From: Croceicoccus hydrothermalis
Lineage (GTDB): Bacteria > Pseudomonadota > Alphaproteobacteria > Sphingomonadales > Sphingomonadaceae
Direction: 5' to 3'
Assembly (NCBI RefSeq): GCF_022378335.1
Contig: NZ_JAIQCI010000020.1
Location: 56,426-120,425, forward strand
DNA: 64,000 nucleotides
Below the pieces are notes generated by a model. That model worked only from the letters and a program-made list of their open reading frames with translations, searched no databases and had not been told where the DNA came from. Positions 54,805 through 64,000 of this stretch are shown piece after piece. Every line of letters starts with the position of its first letter. Within the stretch, counting starts at the first letter, position 1. A program made the position numbers and the translations under genes.

Positions 54805-55956
54805 ATGGGAAACCTAACTGCGACAGGATTGCGAAATTTGCGTGAGGCTGGCCGGTTCTCGGACGGTGGAGGATTGATTCTGTTTCGCAACAAGTCCGGC
54901 AAGGCTAGCTGGATTGTTAGGGTTCAGGCGAACGGTCGAAGACGCGATGTAGGAATTGGTTCATATCCAGATGTCTCGCTCGCTGATGCACGTGAACTGG
55001 CTGCGAGCGTCCGAAAGCTTGCGAAGGCTGGCGTCGACGTGGTTGCAGAAAGGAAGAAGGAACGAGAGGTAATCCCGACTTTTCGCGAGGCTGCAGTAAA
55101 GGTGCACGCTGAACACAAGAAGGGTTGGAAGAACGGCAAGCATCAGGATCAGTGGATTTCGACGCTCGAAGCATACGCATATCCACACTTCGGAAACGTC
55201 TTGGTCTCCGACATCGAAGCTCCGGCCATCCGCGATGCTCTAGCCGAAATCTGGCTGGAAAAGCCAGAAACGGCTCGGAGAGTGCGCCAGCGTATCGGTA
55301 CTGTGCTCGACTGGTGTTTCTCGAAGGGTTTTCGCACAAGCGAAGCTCCCATGCGCTCGATCTCGAAAGGTCTGCCTCGCCAGCCGCGGAAATCGGGTCA
55401 CTTTGCGGCGATGCCATTTGTCGATGTTCCGGCTTTTCTAACCAAGCTGCGCGAACGATCATCGGTAGGACGTTTGGCTCTCGAATTCCTGATCCTCAAC
55501 GCTTCAAGATCAGGAGAAGTCCGGAATGCAGTTTGGTCAGAGTTCGATCTGAAGCGCGGTGTCTGGATCATCCCTGCGGAGCGGATGAAGATGGGTGAGG
55601 AGCATCAGGTCCCACTTACTCGCCAGGCCTTACAAGTTATCGAACACGCAAAGGCCTTCCGGACCGAAGCCAGCGACCTCGTTTTTCCCGGCCAGCGACG
55701 CAAGAGCCCATTATCCGACATGACCTTGCTCAAGATTTTAAGAGACATGGAGTTGAACGTGACTGTCCACGGCTTTCGCTCGTCGTTCCGAGATTGGGCA
55801 GCTGAAGAGACTTCTTTTCCGGGTGAGGTCGCTGAAGCCGCCTTGGCACATGCTGTCCAGAATCGCGTGGAAGCAGCTTATCGCAGGACGGATTTTTTCG
55901 AAAAGCGGCGCAAGCTCATGGCAGAGTGGGCAAAGTTTTGCGCGAAATGCAAGTAA
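54805..55956 (+). CDS. Tyrosine recombinase/integrase (P4 type)
   Basis: A 383-residue phage P4-like integrase. The ATG at 54805 (MGNLTATGLRNLREAGRFSD) fits the family N-terminus and has a purine-rich GGCGGAGGA before it; an ATG 78 bases upstream would add an unusual extension. The N-terminal DUF4102 domain has GRRRDVGIGSYPDVSLADAR. The catalytic set is complete: Arg in LNASRSGEVRNAVWSEFD, His-x-x-Arg in TVHGFRSSFRDWAAEE, His in AALAHAVQNRVEAAY and the Tyr nucleophile in AAYRRTDFFEKRR. It reads away from tRNA-Ser. Codon use is less GC-rich than that of flanking genes, consistent with transfer. Confidence 0.95.
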   Translation: MGNLTATGLRNLREAGRFSDGGGLILFRNKSGKASWIVRVQANGRRRDVGIGSYPDVSLADARELAASVRKLAKAGVDVVAERKKEREVIPTFREAAVKVHAEHKKGWKNGKHQDQWISTLEAYAYPHFGNVLVSDIEAPAIRDALAEIWLEKPETARRVRQRIGTVLDWCFSKGFRTSEAPMRSISKGLPRQPRKSGHFAAMPFVDVPAFLTKLRERSSVGRLALEFLILNASRSGEVRNAVWSEFDLKRGVWIIPAERMKMGEEHQVPLTRQALQVIEHAKAFRTEASDLVFPGQRRKSPLSDMTLLKILRDMELNVTVHGFRSSFRDWAAEETSFPGEVAEAALAHAVQNRVEAAYRRTDFFEKRRKLMAEWAKFCAKCK

Positions 55957-55959
55957 TCG

Positions 55960-56163
55960 CTAATCGGCCAGAACGCCCAACCAATCCACTTTCAGACGAT
56001 CGAAACCAACGATTTCACCCTCGGCGGTCACTTCTTCGCCAATCTGTTCGTTGTCAGGTTCGAAATCGTCTAACACCCAGTGATCGCCCGCCTCGGTTAC
56101 GATGGTGAAGCCGCGTGGCAGTTGCTCGAGCCGTCCGCTAATACGTTTCCGATTCGTATTCAT
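55960..56163 (-). CDS. DUF5818-like small protein
   Basis: A 67-residue protein: [40 protein letters not shown] and [20 protein letters not shown] form the short beta-rich DUF5818-type fold, which is common in sphingomonads and has no known function. The start at 56163 overlaps the stop of the lytic transglycosylase gene (ATGA), so they are translated from one message. It is convergent with the integrase (3 bases between the stops). Confidence 0.7.
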   Translation of the reverse strand: MNTNRKRISGRLEQLPRGFTIVTEAGDHWVLDDFEPDNEQIGEEVTAEGEIVGFDRLKVDWLGVLAD

Positions 56164-56723
56164 AAGGGCCTGTATGCCATCCAACGCTGCAAAACGCTTC
56201 TGACATATGCGGGTGTTTCCCGATTTCTCGGGATCCCGCCAGCGCGAGATACCGCGCCAGGACCAGCATTGTAGGCTGCGAGTGCCAGATGGACATTGCC
56301 AAAGCGGTCGAGCATCTGCCGCAGATAGCGCGCACCACCGTCGATGTTCTGGCGAGGATCATGCCGGTTGCTGACACCAAGTTCGCGAGCTGTCGCGGGC
56401 ATCAGCTGCGCAAGTCCGGCAGCTCCAGCGGGGCTGATAGCCATTGGATTGAAACGGGACTCGGCCCAGACCAGTGCCTGCATTAGTCCAGGCGGAAGCC
56501 GATACCGAACCTCAGCTTCCCTGATCAGTGGCTCGTAAAGTGCTTCGCGATAGGTTGCAGGGAGCAGTACCCTCGATCGCGTTTCCTCGTTGATCCCGAG
56601 ATCTACACCAGCGATTTCAGGCGGCTCATAGCGATGTTCCAGCAACGCGTACTCCTGCGCTTGTGCGCATGGTGCGAAAGGGCAGGCGACCGCCAACGTC
56701 CCGATCATCAAGGCCAATCTCAT
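56160..56723 (-). CDS. Lytic transglycosylase (SLT fold)
   Basis: A 187-residue exported muramidase. A signal peptide starts the protein ([20 protein letters not shown]). The lysozyme-like domain spans about residues 75-180: [20 protein letters not shown] holds the catalytic Glu, [18 protein letters not shown] is the conserved core, [17 protein letters not shown] and [15 protein letters not shown] follow. In conjugative elements such VirB1-like enzymes open peptidoglycan for the secretion channel. AGGAG lies eight bases before the ATG. The upstream region holds the LexA-type box. Confidence 0.92.
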   Translation of the reverse strand: MRLALMIGTLAVACPFAPCAQAQEYALLEHRYEPPEIAGVDLGINEETRSRVLLPATYREALYEPLIREAEVRYRLPPGLMQALVWAESRFNPMAISPAGAAGLAQLMPATARELGVSNRHDPRQNIDGGARYLRQMLDRFGNVHLALAAYNAGPGAVSRAGGIPRNRETPAYVRSVLQRWMAYRPL

Positions 56724-56756
56724 CGTTCAAACTCCTGTCGCTTGCAGCGAATCGGA

Positions 56757-56776
56757 ATAGAACATAAATAGAACAT
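56757..56776. promoter_or_regulatory. LexA-type SOS box in divergent promoter
   Basis: ATAGAACAT occurs twice (56757-56765 and 56768-56776). Within the repeat the exact pattern GAAC-N7-GAAC is formed (56760-56763, 56771-56774), which is the reverse complement of the GTTC-N7-GTTC direct repeat bound by alphaproteobacterial LexA. The site lies 37 bases before the transglycosylase start and 84 bases before the TOPRIM start. The 134-base gap 56724-56857 also contains a purine-rich GAGAGGGGAGGA stretch. Confidence 0.65.
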
Positions 56777-56857
56777 GTAGGAAATCGTTTCGTCCGACCC
56801 GACAGCGAGAGGGGAGGACTGCGGTCATGGGGGACCCGAGCCTGCGAAGGAGCCCTT

Positions 56858-57757
56858 ATGTCCGTTGCCACGACCAACCATCCCCTCGCCGAGACGGCGA
56901 GACGCATCTGTGAAAGCCGCGGCGGCAAATGGTCCGGCGCCAAGGGTATGGCTTGCTGTCCTGCACATGACGACCGTACGCCCTCGCTCGGCGTATCGCT
57001 CGGACGTGGGGCCATTCTCCTCCACTGCTTCGCCGGATGCGACCAGGAGTCGGTGCTCGCAGGCCTCGCTCGCGAAGGCGTGCCGGCGTCCGCCTTGTTC
57101 TCTGGAGATGCAATTGCGCCCACGATTGATGCCAATTTTGCAGCGAAGCCTTCGGCCGTTGCCTTGCGCATCTGGCGCGATGCACAGCTACTGCGTGACA
57201 GTCCGGCAAAGGCCTACCTGGAGAGCCGCGGTATCCTGGGCGCATCGCCGGCGCTGCGCTTTCACCCTCGAACGCCGCTTGGTCCGAAAGGTCGAACCCG
57301 CTTTTTGCCGGCCATGATTGCGGCGGTCAGCCTCGACGAGGGGCCGATCGCCATCCATCGCACGTTCCTCTCGGGCAATGCCAAGGCCGGTTTCGATAAA
57401 CCGAAACGCGCGCTCGGCGCGCTCGGTGAAGCTGCTGTTCGTCTCTTCGCTCCAGTTTCCGGCAAGCTTGGCCTTGCCGAGGGGGTCGAGAGCGCGATGT
57501 CGGCCTATGCTCTCACCGGCATCCCCGTCTGGGCGACCCTGGGCAATGAGCGGTTCGGCCTCGTTAGCGTACCCGAGAGTGTCACCGAACTTCATCTCTT
57601 CGTCGATCGTGATGCTGGCGGCGAGCTGGCTGCATCGCGTGGCCTGGCCGCTTATGCCCGCGAAGGGCGGACGATCCACGTTCGCAAACCATCCTCACGC
57701 GACAGCGACTGGAACGATGAACTTACAGCATGGCTGCGCCGCAAAGCGGCGCGGTAG
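56858..57757 (+). CDS. TOPRIM/primase-like protein (CHC2 zinc finger)
   Basis: A 299-residue protein resembling plasmid and phage primase proteins. The N-terminal zinc finger is in MACCPAHDDRTPSLGVSLG and LLHCFAGCDQESVL (Cys-x2-His ... Cys-x4-Cys). The centre (ARFHPRTPLGPKGRTRF-like) is the linker. The C-terminal TOPRIM fold has LGLAEGVESAMSAYALTG (acidic Glu) and LHLFVDRDAGGELAASRGLA (the D-x-D motif, about residues 250-255). It probably makes primers for element replication or transfer. AAGGAGCCC precedes the ATG. The strawberry-notch gene follows 75 bases later. Confidence 0.85.
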   Translation: MSVATTNHPLAETARRICESRGGKWSGAKGMACCPAHDDRTPSLGVSLGRGAILLHCFAGCDQESVLAGLAREGVPASALFSGDAIAPTIDANFAAKPSAVALRIWRDAQLLRDSPAKAYLESRGILGASPALRFHPRTPLGPKGRTRFLPAMIAAVSLDEGPIAIHRTFLSGNAKAGFDKPKRALGALGEAAVRLFAPVSGKLGLAEGVESAMSAYALTGIPVWATLGNERFGLVSVPESVTELHLFVDRDAGGELAASRGLAAYAREGRTIHVRKPSSRDSDWNDELTAWLRRKAAR

Positions 57758-57832
57758 AGGAGAGAGAGCTTCTCGAATTCCTGATCCGGCAGAGGGCGTG
57801 TCCCGATGCCTTCATCAGGAGGACGAATTGCC

Positions 57833-60800
57833 ATGTTTCAATCAGACCTGTTTCCCGCCGGCGAGCAGTTGCCGCCCATGCCCATGGCCTATGCCATTGG
57901 CATCCGAGTTGCCGCGCTTCTTGCTTCGGGACGTCATCTTACCCGTACCGACATTTCCGGGCTGTTCGCCGAAGAGACCGGTGTTCTGGACTGGGGAGGT
58001 GCCTGGACGATCGACGACTACAACAGCGCGGTCGAGATCGGCGCACTACTCTGGCTTCGAGAGTCCTCACGGATCGATCTGGCGACGAATGTACACGAAG
58101 CCGAAGCGCGGTTCGACTGGCTCGAAGCAGCCTTGCCGCCGCGGCACGTTCGCAGCGAAGCACAGGTCGAGCTCCAGCAGTTCTCGACCCCGCCAATGCT
58201 GGCCTGGCTGATGGCGAAGGCCGCAGCTGTCTGCGCGCAAGACACGCTCCTCGAACCGTCCGCCGGCAATGGTGCCCTTGCTCTCTGGGGTTGCCTCCAG
58301 AACGCTTCGCTGCTCCTCAACGAGATCGATCCGGCAAGACGAGACGGTCTGGCCCACGCCTTCCCCACGGCCACCATCACTGCGCATGACGGGGAACTGA
58401 TCGCCGACTTGCTTGGCGGCCCTGTTCCGTCTGCCGTGCTGATGAACCCGCCATTCGCTCACAGCCTGGAACGCGGCAAGGACGGTGAGACCGCTATGCG
58501 TCACCTACGCGGTGCAATCCGGGCCGCTGCTAATCGGACGAGGATCGTCGCCATTATGCCTGAAGGCTTCGACACCTCCACCTTCGCCAAGGAACAGGAC
58601 GACGTGTCGCTGCTCCTCGATGTTCGCCTGCAGCAGATGTTTCGCCGGACAGGGACGGGGATCGCTGTTCGCCTGGTTGTGTTCGACAAGACGCCGACTG
58701 CGTCCTCGCCTGCGATCACCGGAGATACCGGCGACCTGATCGCGCTCCACGAGCTGCTCAACGCGCTTCCGCCACGCGTAGAAACCTCCACCAACATCCA
58801 TCGCCTGCCAATCGGGAAGCCAGTGCGCCTCGTTGGCAAGACCTCAACACATCGCGCGTCGGTCCGGCCGGTGGCGCCGTTCGCCGCGACACCAGCAGCC
58901 ACGGTGAATGCGATCGACCTTGCCTATTCGGTCCTCGCCGACCCCGCGCCTGTGCCCGAACAGGCAGGCATCTACCTGCCTTACCGGCCCAGCCGCATCG
59001 CCTTCGAAGATGCTCCGGTCCATCCCACCCCGCTCGTGGAATCGGTCGCCATGGGTTCGGTCGCGGCACCGCAGCCCGATGTTTGCCCGCGCCGTCCCGC
59101 ATGTTGGCAGGCCGATGGCCTGCTGTCCGAAGCGCAATGCGAGACACTGGTCTACGCTGCCCAGGCATTTGCGCGCGATCTTCCGGGTCAGTTCAAGGTG
59201 AGCCAGGAAGGCACCTCGCTGGAACTCTCCGAGGACGGACACTCTTACCGCCAAGGCTTCTTCCTCGGCGACGGAACCGGAGCGGGCAAAGGACGGCAGA
59301 TCGCCGCGGTCATCATGGATCGCTGGCTCGCAGGCGAGCGCCGACATGTCTGGATCACCAAGAACGAGGCGCTGCTCGAAGATGCACGCCGCGACTGGGA
59401 AGCGCTTGGCGGGCTGCCGCTTGATCTCCAGCCGCTCTCGCGCTGGAAACTCGGCCAGCCCGTAGTGATGTCCGAAGGCATTCTCTTCGTCACCTATCCG
59501 ACGCTGCGCTCGGGCCGCGCCGAGGATACGCGGCTCGACCAGATTCTTGCCTGGGCGGGCGAGGATTTCGACGGCGTGATCGCTTTCGACGAAGCCCATG
59601 CGATGGCTAATGCCCTCGGGGGCTCCTCCACTCGCGGCAAGGTCAAGGGCTCCGAACAGGGTATGGCGGGCCTCCGGCTGCAGAACCATCTCCCGCGCGC
59701 CCGGGTGCTCTATGCGTCTGCCACTGGCGCTTCGGATATCGCCAACCTTGGCTACACCTCACGGCTTGGCCTGTGGGGACCCGAGACCGCATTCCCGATC
59801 AACGAAGCATTCATGACCGAGATCCGCGCCGGCGGCGTCGCGGCGATGGAGCTCGTCGCCCGTGACCTCAAGGCCCAGGGTCTCTATCTCGCCCGTGCGC
59901 TGTCCTTCGCCGGGGTCGAGTACGAAATCCTCGAGCACAGCCTGACCGAAGCGCAGGTGCGGATCTACGACGCCTATGCCGAGGCCTGGGCGATCATTCA
60001 CCGAAACCTCGAAGCTGCGCTCGAAGCAACCCGCGTGATCGACGAGGACAGCGGCGATACGCTCAATCGCAACGCCAAAGCGGCAGCACTGTCGATCTTC
60101 GAGGGCACCAAGCAGCGCTTCTTTTCCCAGCTCCTGCTTTCGATGAAATTGCCGAGCCTGATCCCCGCGATGGAAGCGGCGCTTGGCGAAGAGCATTCTG
60201 TTGTCGTGCAGCTGGTCTCGACCGCCGAGGCCATGCTCGACCGGCGCCTTGCCGACCTTACCGTGGAAGAGCGCGAAGCGCTCGACATCGACCTCTCCCC
60301 GCGTGAATACGTCATCGACTACCTTACGAAGAGCTTCCCGGTACGATTGATGCAGGTCTTCGCCGACGAGGACGGCAATCTTCGCTCCGAGGCGATGAGC
60401 GACGGAGACGGCAATCCCGTCTTCTGCCCGCGCGCCATTGCCGCGCGCGATGCGCTGATCGAACAGCTCTGCGCACTGCCGCCCATCGCCACTGCGCTCG
60501 ATGCGATTATCGAGCATTTCGGAACCGACGCAGTGGCCGAGGTCACAGGCCGGACCCGCAGGCTTGTCCTGGGTCGCGATGGTCAGCAGCGCCTCGAACG
60601 GCGAAGCCCCAGTGCCAATGTCGCCGAAGCGCAAAGCTTCATGGAAGGAACCAAGCGCATCCTGGTCTTCTCGGACGCAGGCGGCACGGGGCGTTCCTAT
60701 CATGCCGACTTGGGCGCCAGGAACCAGCAACGCCGGGTCCATTTCCTGCTCGAGCCGGGCTGGCGCGCCGACAACGCGATCCAGGGTCTTGGTCGCACCA

Positions 60801-61845
60801 ACCGCACCAACCAAGCTTCGGCCCCGCTGTTCCGGCCGGTAACGACCGACGTGAAGGGTGAACGCCGGTTCATCTCGACTATTGCGCGAAGGCTCGACGC
60901 TTTGGGCGCGCTTACGCGCGGCGAGCGCCAGACGGGCGGACAGAACCTGTTCGACCCGGCAGACAATCTTGAAAGCGACTATGCGCGCGACGCGCTCAGC
61001 CGCTGGTTCCAGCTGCTCTATGACGGCAAGCTTGAAGCCACCACCTTTGGCAACTTCGTCGAGCGCACCGGCCTCCGGCTCGACAACCCCGATGGCGGGC
61101 TGACCGACAATCTCCCCACGATCCAGCGCTGGCTCAACCGCATCCTCGCGCTGCCGATCGCGCTCCAGAACGCCATATTCGACGAATATCTCGGTCTCGT
61201 CGAAGCGCGGATCGAAGCCGCGCGGGAGGCCGGAACGCTCGATCAGGGACTGGAGACCGTCAAGGTCGATCACTTTACGGTCCTTGCAGATCAGCTCCTA
61301 CGCACCGACCCCGTGACCGGAGCCGAGACCCGTCTCGTCTCGCTCGAAGTGTCGAGGCACCTTCGGCCTCTACGCTTGCAGCGCCTGGTGCGGATGCACG
61401 AGATTGGCAGCCCGCACGCAATCCCGATGCGCAACGCACGCTCGGGCAAGGTCGCGCTGTCGGTTCCTGCCCGGCGCCTCATCGCCGATGACGGCGCCGT
61501 GATCGAACGCCGGCGCCTGCTGCGACCGCTCAAGTCCGCGATATCGATCTCGCCGCAATCGCCGAGACCTTTGGTCTTTCCGGAGTTGCCGGACCATCGG
61601 CTGAGCAGATCGGCGAACTCGTCATCGCCAGCGGCAAGCCGCTGGGCCTTGCGAGCCACGATTCCCTCACCGTGAAGCGCTCGCTGGTCGGCGGCGAACA
61701 GCGCCTTGAACTGACCGGGTTCTCGCCGGATCGCCTCGACTGGTACAAGGGCAAGGGCTGCTTCACCGAGATCATCCGTTACCGCACGCGGCTGTTCGTG
61801 CCAGTCTCCGCAGCCTCGTCCGTTCTTCCCGCGCTTGCCGCCTGA
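57833..61845 (+). pseudogene. Strawberry-notch-like methyltransferase-helicase, disrupted near C-terminus
   Basis: The frame from 57833 runs about 1,235 codons of normal sequence. There is an N6-adenine-methyltransferase-like domain (LEPSAGNGALALWG near residue 139, LMNPPFAHS near 203). Then comes a SF2 helicase domain with Walker A GDGTGAGKGRQIAAV (about 479), DEAH at about 585 and IQGLGRTNRTNQA (about 982). After RRRLLRPLKSA, at about 61530, it turns into nonsense and stops at 61675. The next frame shows an intact family tail (GFSPDRLDWYKGKGCFTEII to LFVPVSAASS) ending at 61845. An internal, out-of-frame deletion explains this; a read or assembly error is possible. AGGAGG precedes the ATG. 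Confidence 0.72.
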
Positions 61846-61948
61846 TCCCTCGGGAGACCCCAATCTCGGAATGAGAGTGGAGGGAGCCCTTTGGGCTTGT
61901 GGGCCAAGTGATCCTCACTGGCGCCTTCATTCCATCAGGAGACCATCC

Positions 61949-63940
61949 ATGATCCAGTCGATTCCCTTGAAGAAGCTCGTCCCGAGCCCGCGTAACGTTC
62001 GCAAGTCGAGCGACGTGCTGGCCGACCTCCAGCTGCGGGCAGACATTGCCGCGCGCGGCCTGCTGCAGAACCTCGTCGTGCGCAAAGGAAAGCGCGGCAA
62101 GTTCGAGGTCGAGGCTGGCGGTCGCCGGCTCGCCGCGCTGCGGGCGCTGGCCGAAGAGGGCACCTTGCCTGACACGCACGAAGTCACCTGCCTCGTCATC
62201 GAAGGCGAGGAAAGCGAAGTGCGCGAAGCCAGCCTTGCCGAGAACTTCCAGCGACTCGCAATGAACCCGGCCGACGAGGCGCAGGCCTTCGCCTCCATCA
62301 TCGAAGCAGGAGCTACCACCGAAGACGTGGCGCGCCGCTTCGGCCTCACCGTCCGGTTCGTCGAAGGGCGCCTGCGTTTGGCAAGTCTGGCACCCTGCGT
62401 CTTCGAAGCGCTCGCCGAAGGCACGATCACGCTCGACATGGCCAAGGCCTACGGCGCGATCTCCGACGTCGAGCGCCAGGCGCATGTCTATGCCGAGCTG
62501 CAGGACGCCTGGTACCAGATCACGCCCGACACGATCCGCCGCATGGTGCTTGATGCCACGGTGCGCGGTTCCGATCCGCGAGCTGTGCTCGTCGGACGCG
62601 ATGCCTACATCGCAGCGGGTGGCCGGATCGAGCGCGAACTTTTCGATGATGATGCCAGTGAAAGCTGGATCGATGTCGCGCTGCTCGAGGATCTCGCGTA
62701 CAAAGCCATGGAAGAAGCCGCAGGAAAGGCCGCGCTCGAATTTGGCCTTGCCTGGGTTCGGCCGACGCTGGGCACCTATGTCAGCCATGACCTTGTCGAA
62801 GGTCTCGGTCGCCTGCCCTGCGAACCTGCGCCAATGACCGAAATGGAAGCACAGGAGCTGGGCGAACTCGAAGCCGACTACGACCGTCTCGCCGCCATTC
62901 TCGAAGACAAGGACAGCGACGAGGACGAGGTCGCCAAGGCCGAGGAGGAACTGGTGGCGATCAATCGCGCCATGCGGGACCTTACCGATCGTCCGCCGGT
63001 GCTGGCCGAAGAACTGAAAGCCGAAGCCGGCGCTTTCCTCGTCCTCTCGCGCAATGGCGAGCCGACCCTGGTCCCGCAGTTCTACACCGAGACCCAAGTC
63101 ATCGCTGACGAAGGTATGGTCGAAGCAGTCGAGGAGAGTGGAACGGCGAAAGCCAAGGGGAGCTCTCTCTCCCAGCGTCTGCTCGACGAGCTCGCGATGC
63201 AGCGCCGCGACATCCTGGCGATCCATCTCGCTAACGATCCGGCACTGGCGCTCGACTTCATGGTCTTCACGCTCGCCGATGCCGATGGACACGACTGGCG
63301 TGCCAAGAATGCGTCGACGCTGGTCGGATCGGTTGCGTCCGGGCCTGTCACCGGGTTCGAGGCCAAGGATGCACCGGCGAGCGCTGCCTTGGCCGAGTTC
63401 GCCGGTTCGCTCGATGAAAGCTGGCGTGCTGGTGAAAGCGATGTCGAGCGGTTTGCCAGGTTCCGGGCGCTTTCCGACGAGGCACGCTCGGCCTGGCTCG
63501 GCCATGTCGTCTCGCGCACTCTAGTTGCCAGCCTTGCCTGCGAAGGGGAGCGCTCGGTGCCACTGCACGAGGAGCTGGGCTCACTGCTCGAAATCGAGAC
63601 CGCACACTGGTGGCGTCCGACGGCGGCGAACTACTTCGATCGTGTGGCCAAGGCTCGCACGCTCGAGGCGCTCGATGCCGCCGGTGGTCCCGAACTCGTC
63701 AGTCGCTATGCCGCATCGAAGAAGGCCGAACTGGCGAGCGCTGCCGAGCGCATATTCTCCGGCAACTTCATCGGTGAGGCCGAGGTCAAGGAACGGGCAC
63801 AGGCCTGGGTTCCTTCGATCATGCGGTTCACCGATGCTGACGTTCCAGCCGATCTGGAGGAAGATGCGTCGGTTGATGACGAAGCCGAGCAGCTGGTCAG
63901 CGACGAGGTGACCGATGAGATTGCCGAGCAGGCTGCCTGA
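61949..63940 (+). CDS. Large ParB/RepB/Spo0J-family protein
   Basis: A 663-residue protein. The N-terminal ParB nuclease-like domain (residues about 1-110) has IQSIPLKKLVPSPRNVRKSS, VEAGGRRLAALRALAEEG and LAENFQRLAMNPADEAQAFA, followed by the helix-turn-helix ATTEDVARRFGLTVRFVEGR. The rest, which is much longer than in partition ParB, has acidic coiled-coil stretches (ELGELEADYDRLAAILEDKD) and an acidic tail, EEDASVDDEAEQLVSDEVTD. No ParA gene is adjacent, so a role in replication or element maintenance is inferred, not certain. AGGAG precedes the ATG at 61949. Confidence 0.86.
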   Translation: MIQSIPLKKLVPSPRNVRKSSDVLADLQLRADIAARGLLQNLVVRKGKRGKFEVEAGGRRLAALRALAEEGTLPDTHEVTCLVIEGEESEVREASLAENFQRLAMNPADEAQAFASIIEAGATTEDVARRFGLTVRFVEGRLRLASLAPCVFEALAEGTITLDMAKAYGAISDVERQAHVYAELQDAWYQITPDTIRRMVLDATVRGSDPRAVLVGRDAYIAAGGRIERELFDDDASESWIDVALLEDLAYKAMEEAAGKAALEFGLAWVRPTLGTYVSHDLVEGLGRLPCEPAPMTEMEAQELGELEADYDRLAAILEDKDSDEDEVAKAEEELVAINRAMRDLTDRPPVLAEELKAEAGAFLVLSRNGEPTLVPQFYTETQVIADEGMVEAVEESGTAKAKGSSLSQRLLDELAMQRRDILAIHLANDPALALDFMVFTLADADGHDWRAKNASTLVGSVASGPVTGFEAKDAPASAALAEFAGSLDESWRAGESDVERFARFRALSDEARSAWLGHVVSRTLVASLACEGERSVPLHEELGSLLEIETAHWWRPTAANYFDRVAKARTLEALDAAGGPELVSRYAASKKAELASAAERIFSGNFIGEAEVKERAQAWVPSIMRFTDADVPADLEEDASVDDEAEQLVSDEVTDEIAEQAA

Positions 63941-63970
63941 CCCCTCCTGACAGGTCCAGGTCACTCGGCG

Positions 63971-64000
63971 GGCGGTCCGTCCCAATCGGGACGGGCCGCC
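63971..64000 (+). terminator. Strong hairpin after the ParB-like gene
   Basis: GGCGGTCCGTCCC (63971-63983) pairs with GGGACGGGCCGCC (63988-64000) across an AATC loop, with a single G-U step. It begins 30 bases after the parB stop. The window ends at the stem, so a T-run cannot be checked. Confidence 0.5.

Larger units (their letters stand above)
54637..64000. mobile_element. Left part of an integrative element at tRNA-Ser
   Basis: The region after the tRNA holds an integrase, a DUF5818 gene, a lytic transglycosylase, a TOPRIM/primase protein, a broken strawberry-notch gene and a ParB-like gene. The last three are a familiar set in conjugative plasmids and ICEs of alphaproteobacteria. The integrase gene has visibly lower GC and different codon choice from its neighbours. 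The right end, the relaxase and the type IV secretion genes lie outside the window, so self-transmission cannot be judged. Confidence 0.75.

Noticed and set aside
59759..63505. Long minus-strand frames over the strawberry-notch and ParB-like genes
   Set aside because: They mirror the plus-strand genes, whose motifs and ribosome sites are clear, and encode no recognisable domain.

Overview
The window is GC-rich chromosomal DNA of an alphaproteobacterium, most likely a member of the Sphingomonadales. The evidence is the aerobic cobalamin set, the hemC-hemD-mitofilin-like trio, the serC-serA-hisZ-purA neighbourhood, dense ATGA/GTGA gene overlaps and the many small regulators with degenerate receiver domains. 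About 70 features are supported. Most are ordinary core metabolism. The right-hand 9.4 kb is an integrated mobile element.

Layout of the core part. 1-4.9 kb: the end of cobO, a cobalamin riboswitch with a terminator-like hairpin, then btuB-cobQ-cobD, so vitamin B12 uptake and late corrin synthesis sit under one RNA switch. 4.9-8.3 kb (minus strand): a CaCA exchanger, a HerA-like ATPase and an MpaB/DUF2236 oxygenase. 8.3-10.9 kb: a tightly coupled SRPBCC-alcohol dehydrogenase-SDR operon. 11.1-17.7 kb: fumC, the NAD-recycling pair pncC-nadE, a low-complexity BON protein and a secreted M20 amidohydrolase. 17.8-21.4 kb: cysD-cysNC-cysQ for sulfate activation. 21.4-28.6 kb: aroQ, a single-domain response regulator, a DsbD-like reductase, a UbiH-family hydroxylase and hemC-hemD-COG4223. 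28.7-33.9 kb: tsaD-gpsA-flippase-OmpA-small membrane protein-HHH protein, packed almost without gaps. 33.9-38.2 kb: uvrB with an overlapping lipoprotein gene, a DUF3617 lipoprotein and an alpha/beta hydrolase.

The most distinctive chromosomal system is at 38.3-42.4 kb: a circularly permuted ATP-grasp protein, an alpha-E protein, a transglutaminase-fold protein and the proteasome-like Anbu, closed by a perfect 11-bp terminator. The four genes look like a peptide-tagging and peptide-cleaving pathway whose substrate is not known. After it come a LuxR regulator with a dead receiver, a GNAT enzyme, a GDT1-family transporter, an extensin-like protein, serC (with an RNA hairpin that hides its Shine-Dalgarno sequence), serA, hisZ, purA, a methyltransferase and a MarR-like regulator.

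At 54,546 a tRNA-Ser(GGA) gene marks the insertion point of an integrative element that runs off the right edge. It carries a P4-type tyrosine integrase, a DUF5818 protein, a lytic transglycosylase, a primase/TOPRIM protein, a strawberry-notch helicase-methyltransferase and a large ParB-like protein. The divergent promoter region inside the element holds an exact alphaproteobacterial LexA box (GAAC-N7-GAAC), which suggests SOS control. The strawberry-notch gene is broken: its conserved C-terminus is present in a different frame after an apparent internal deletion.
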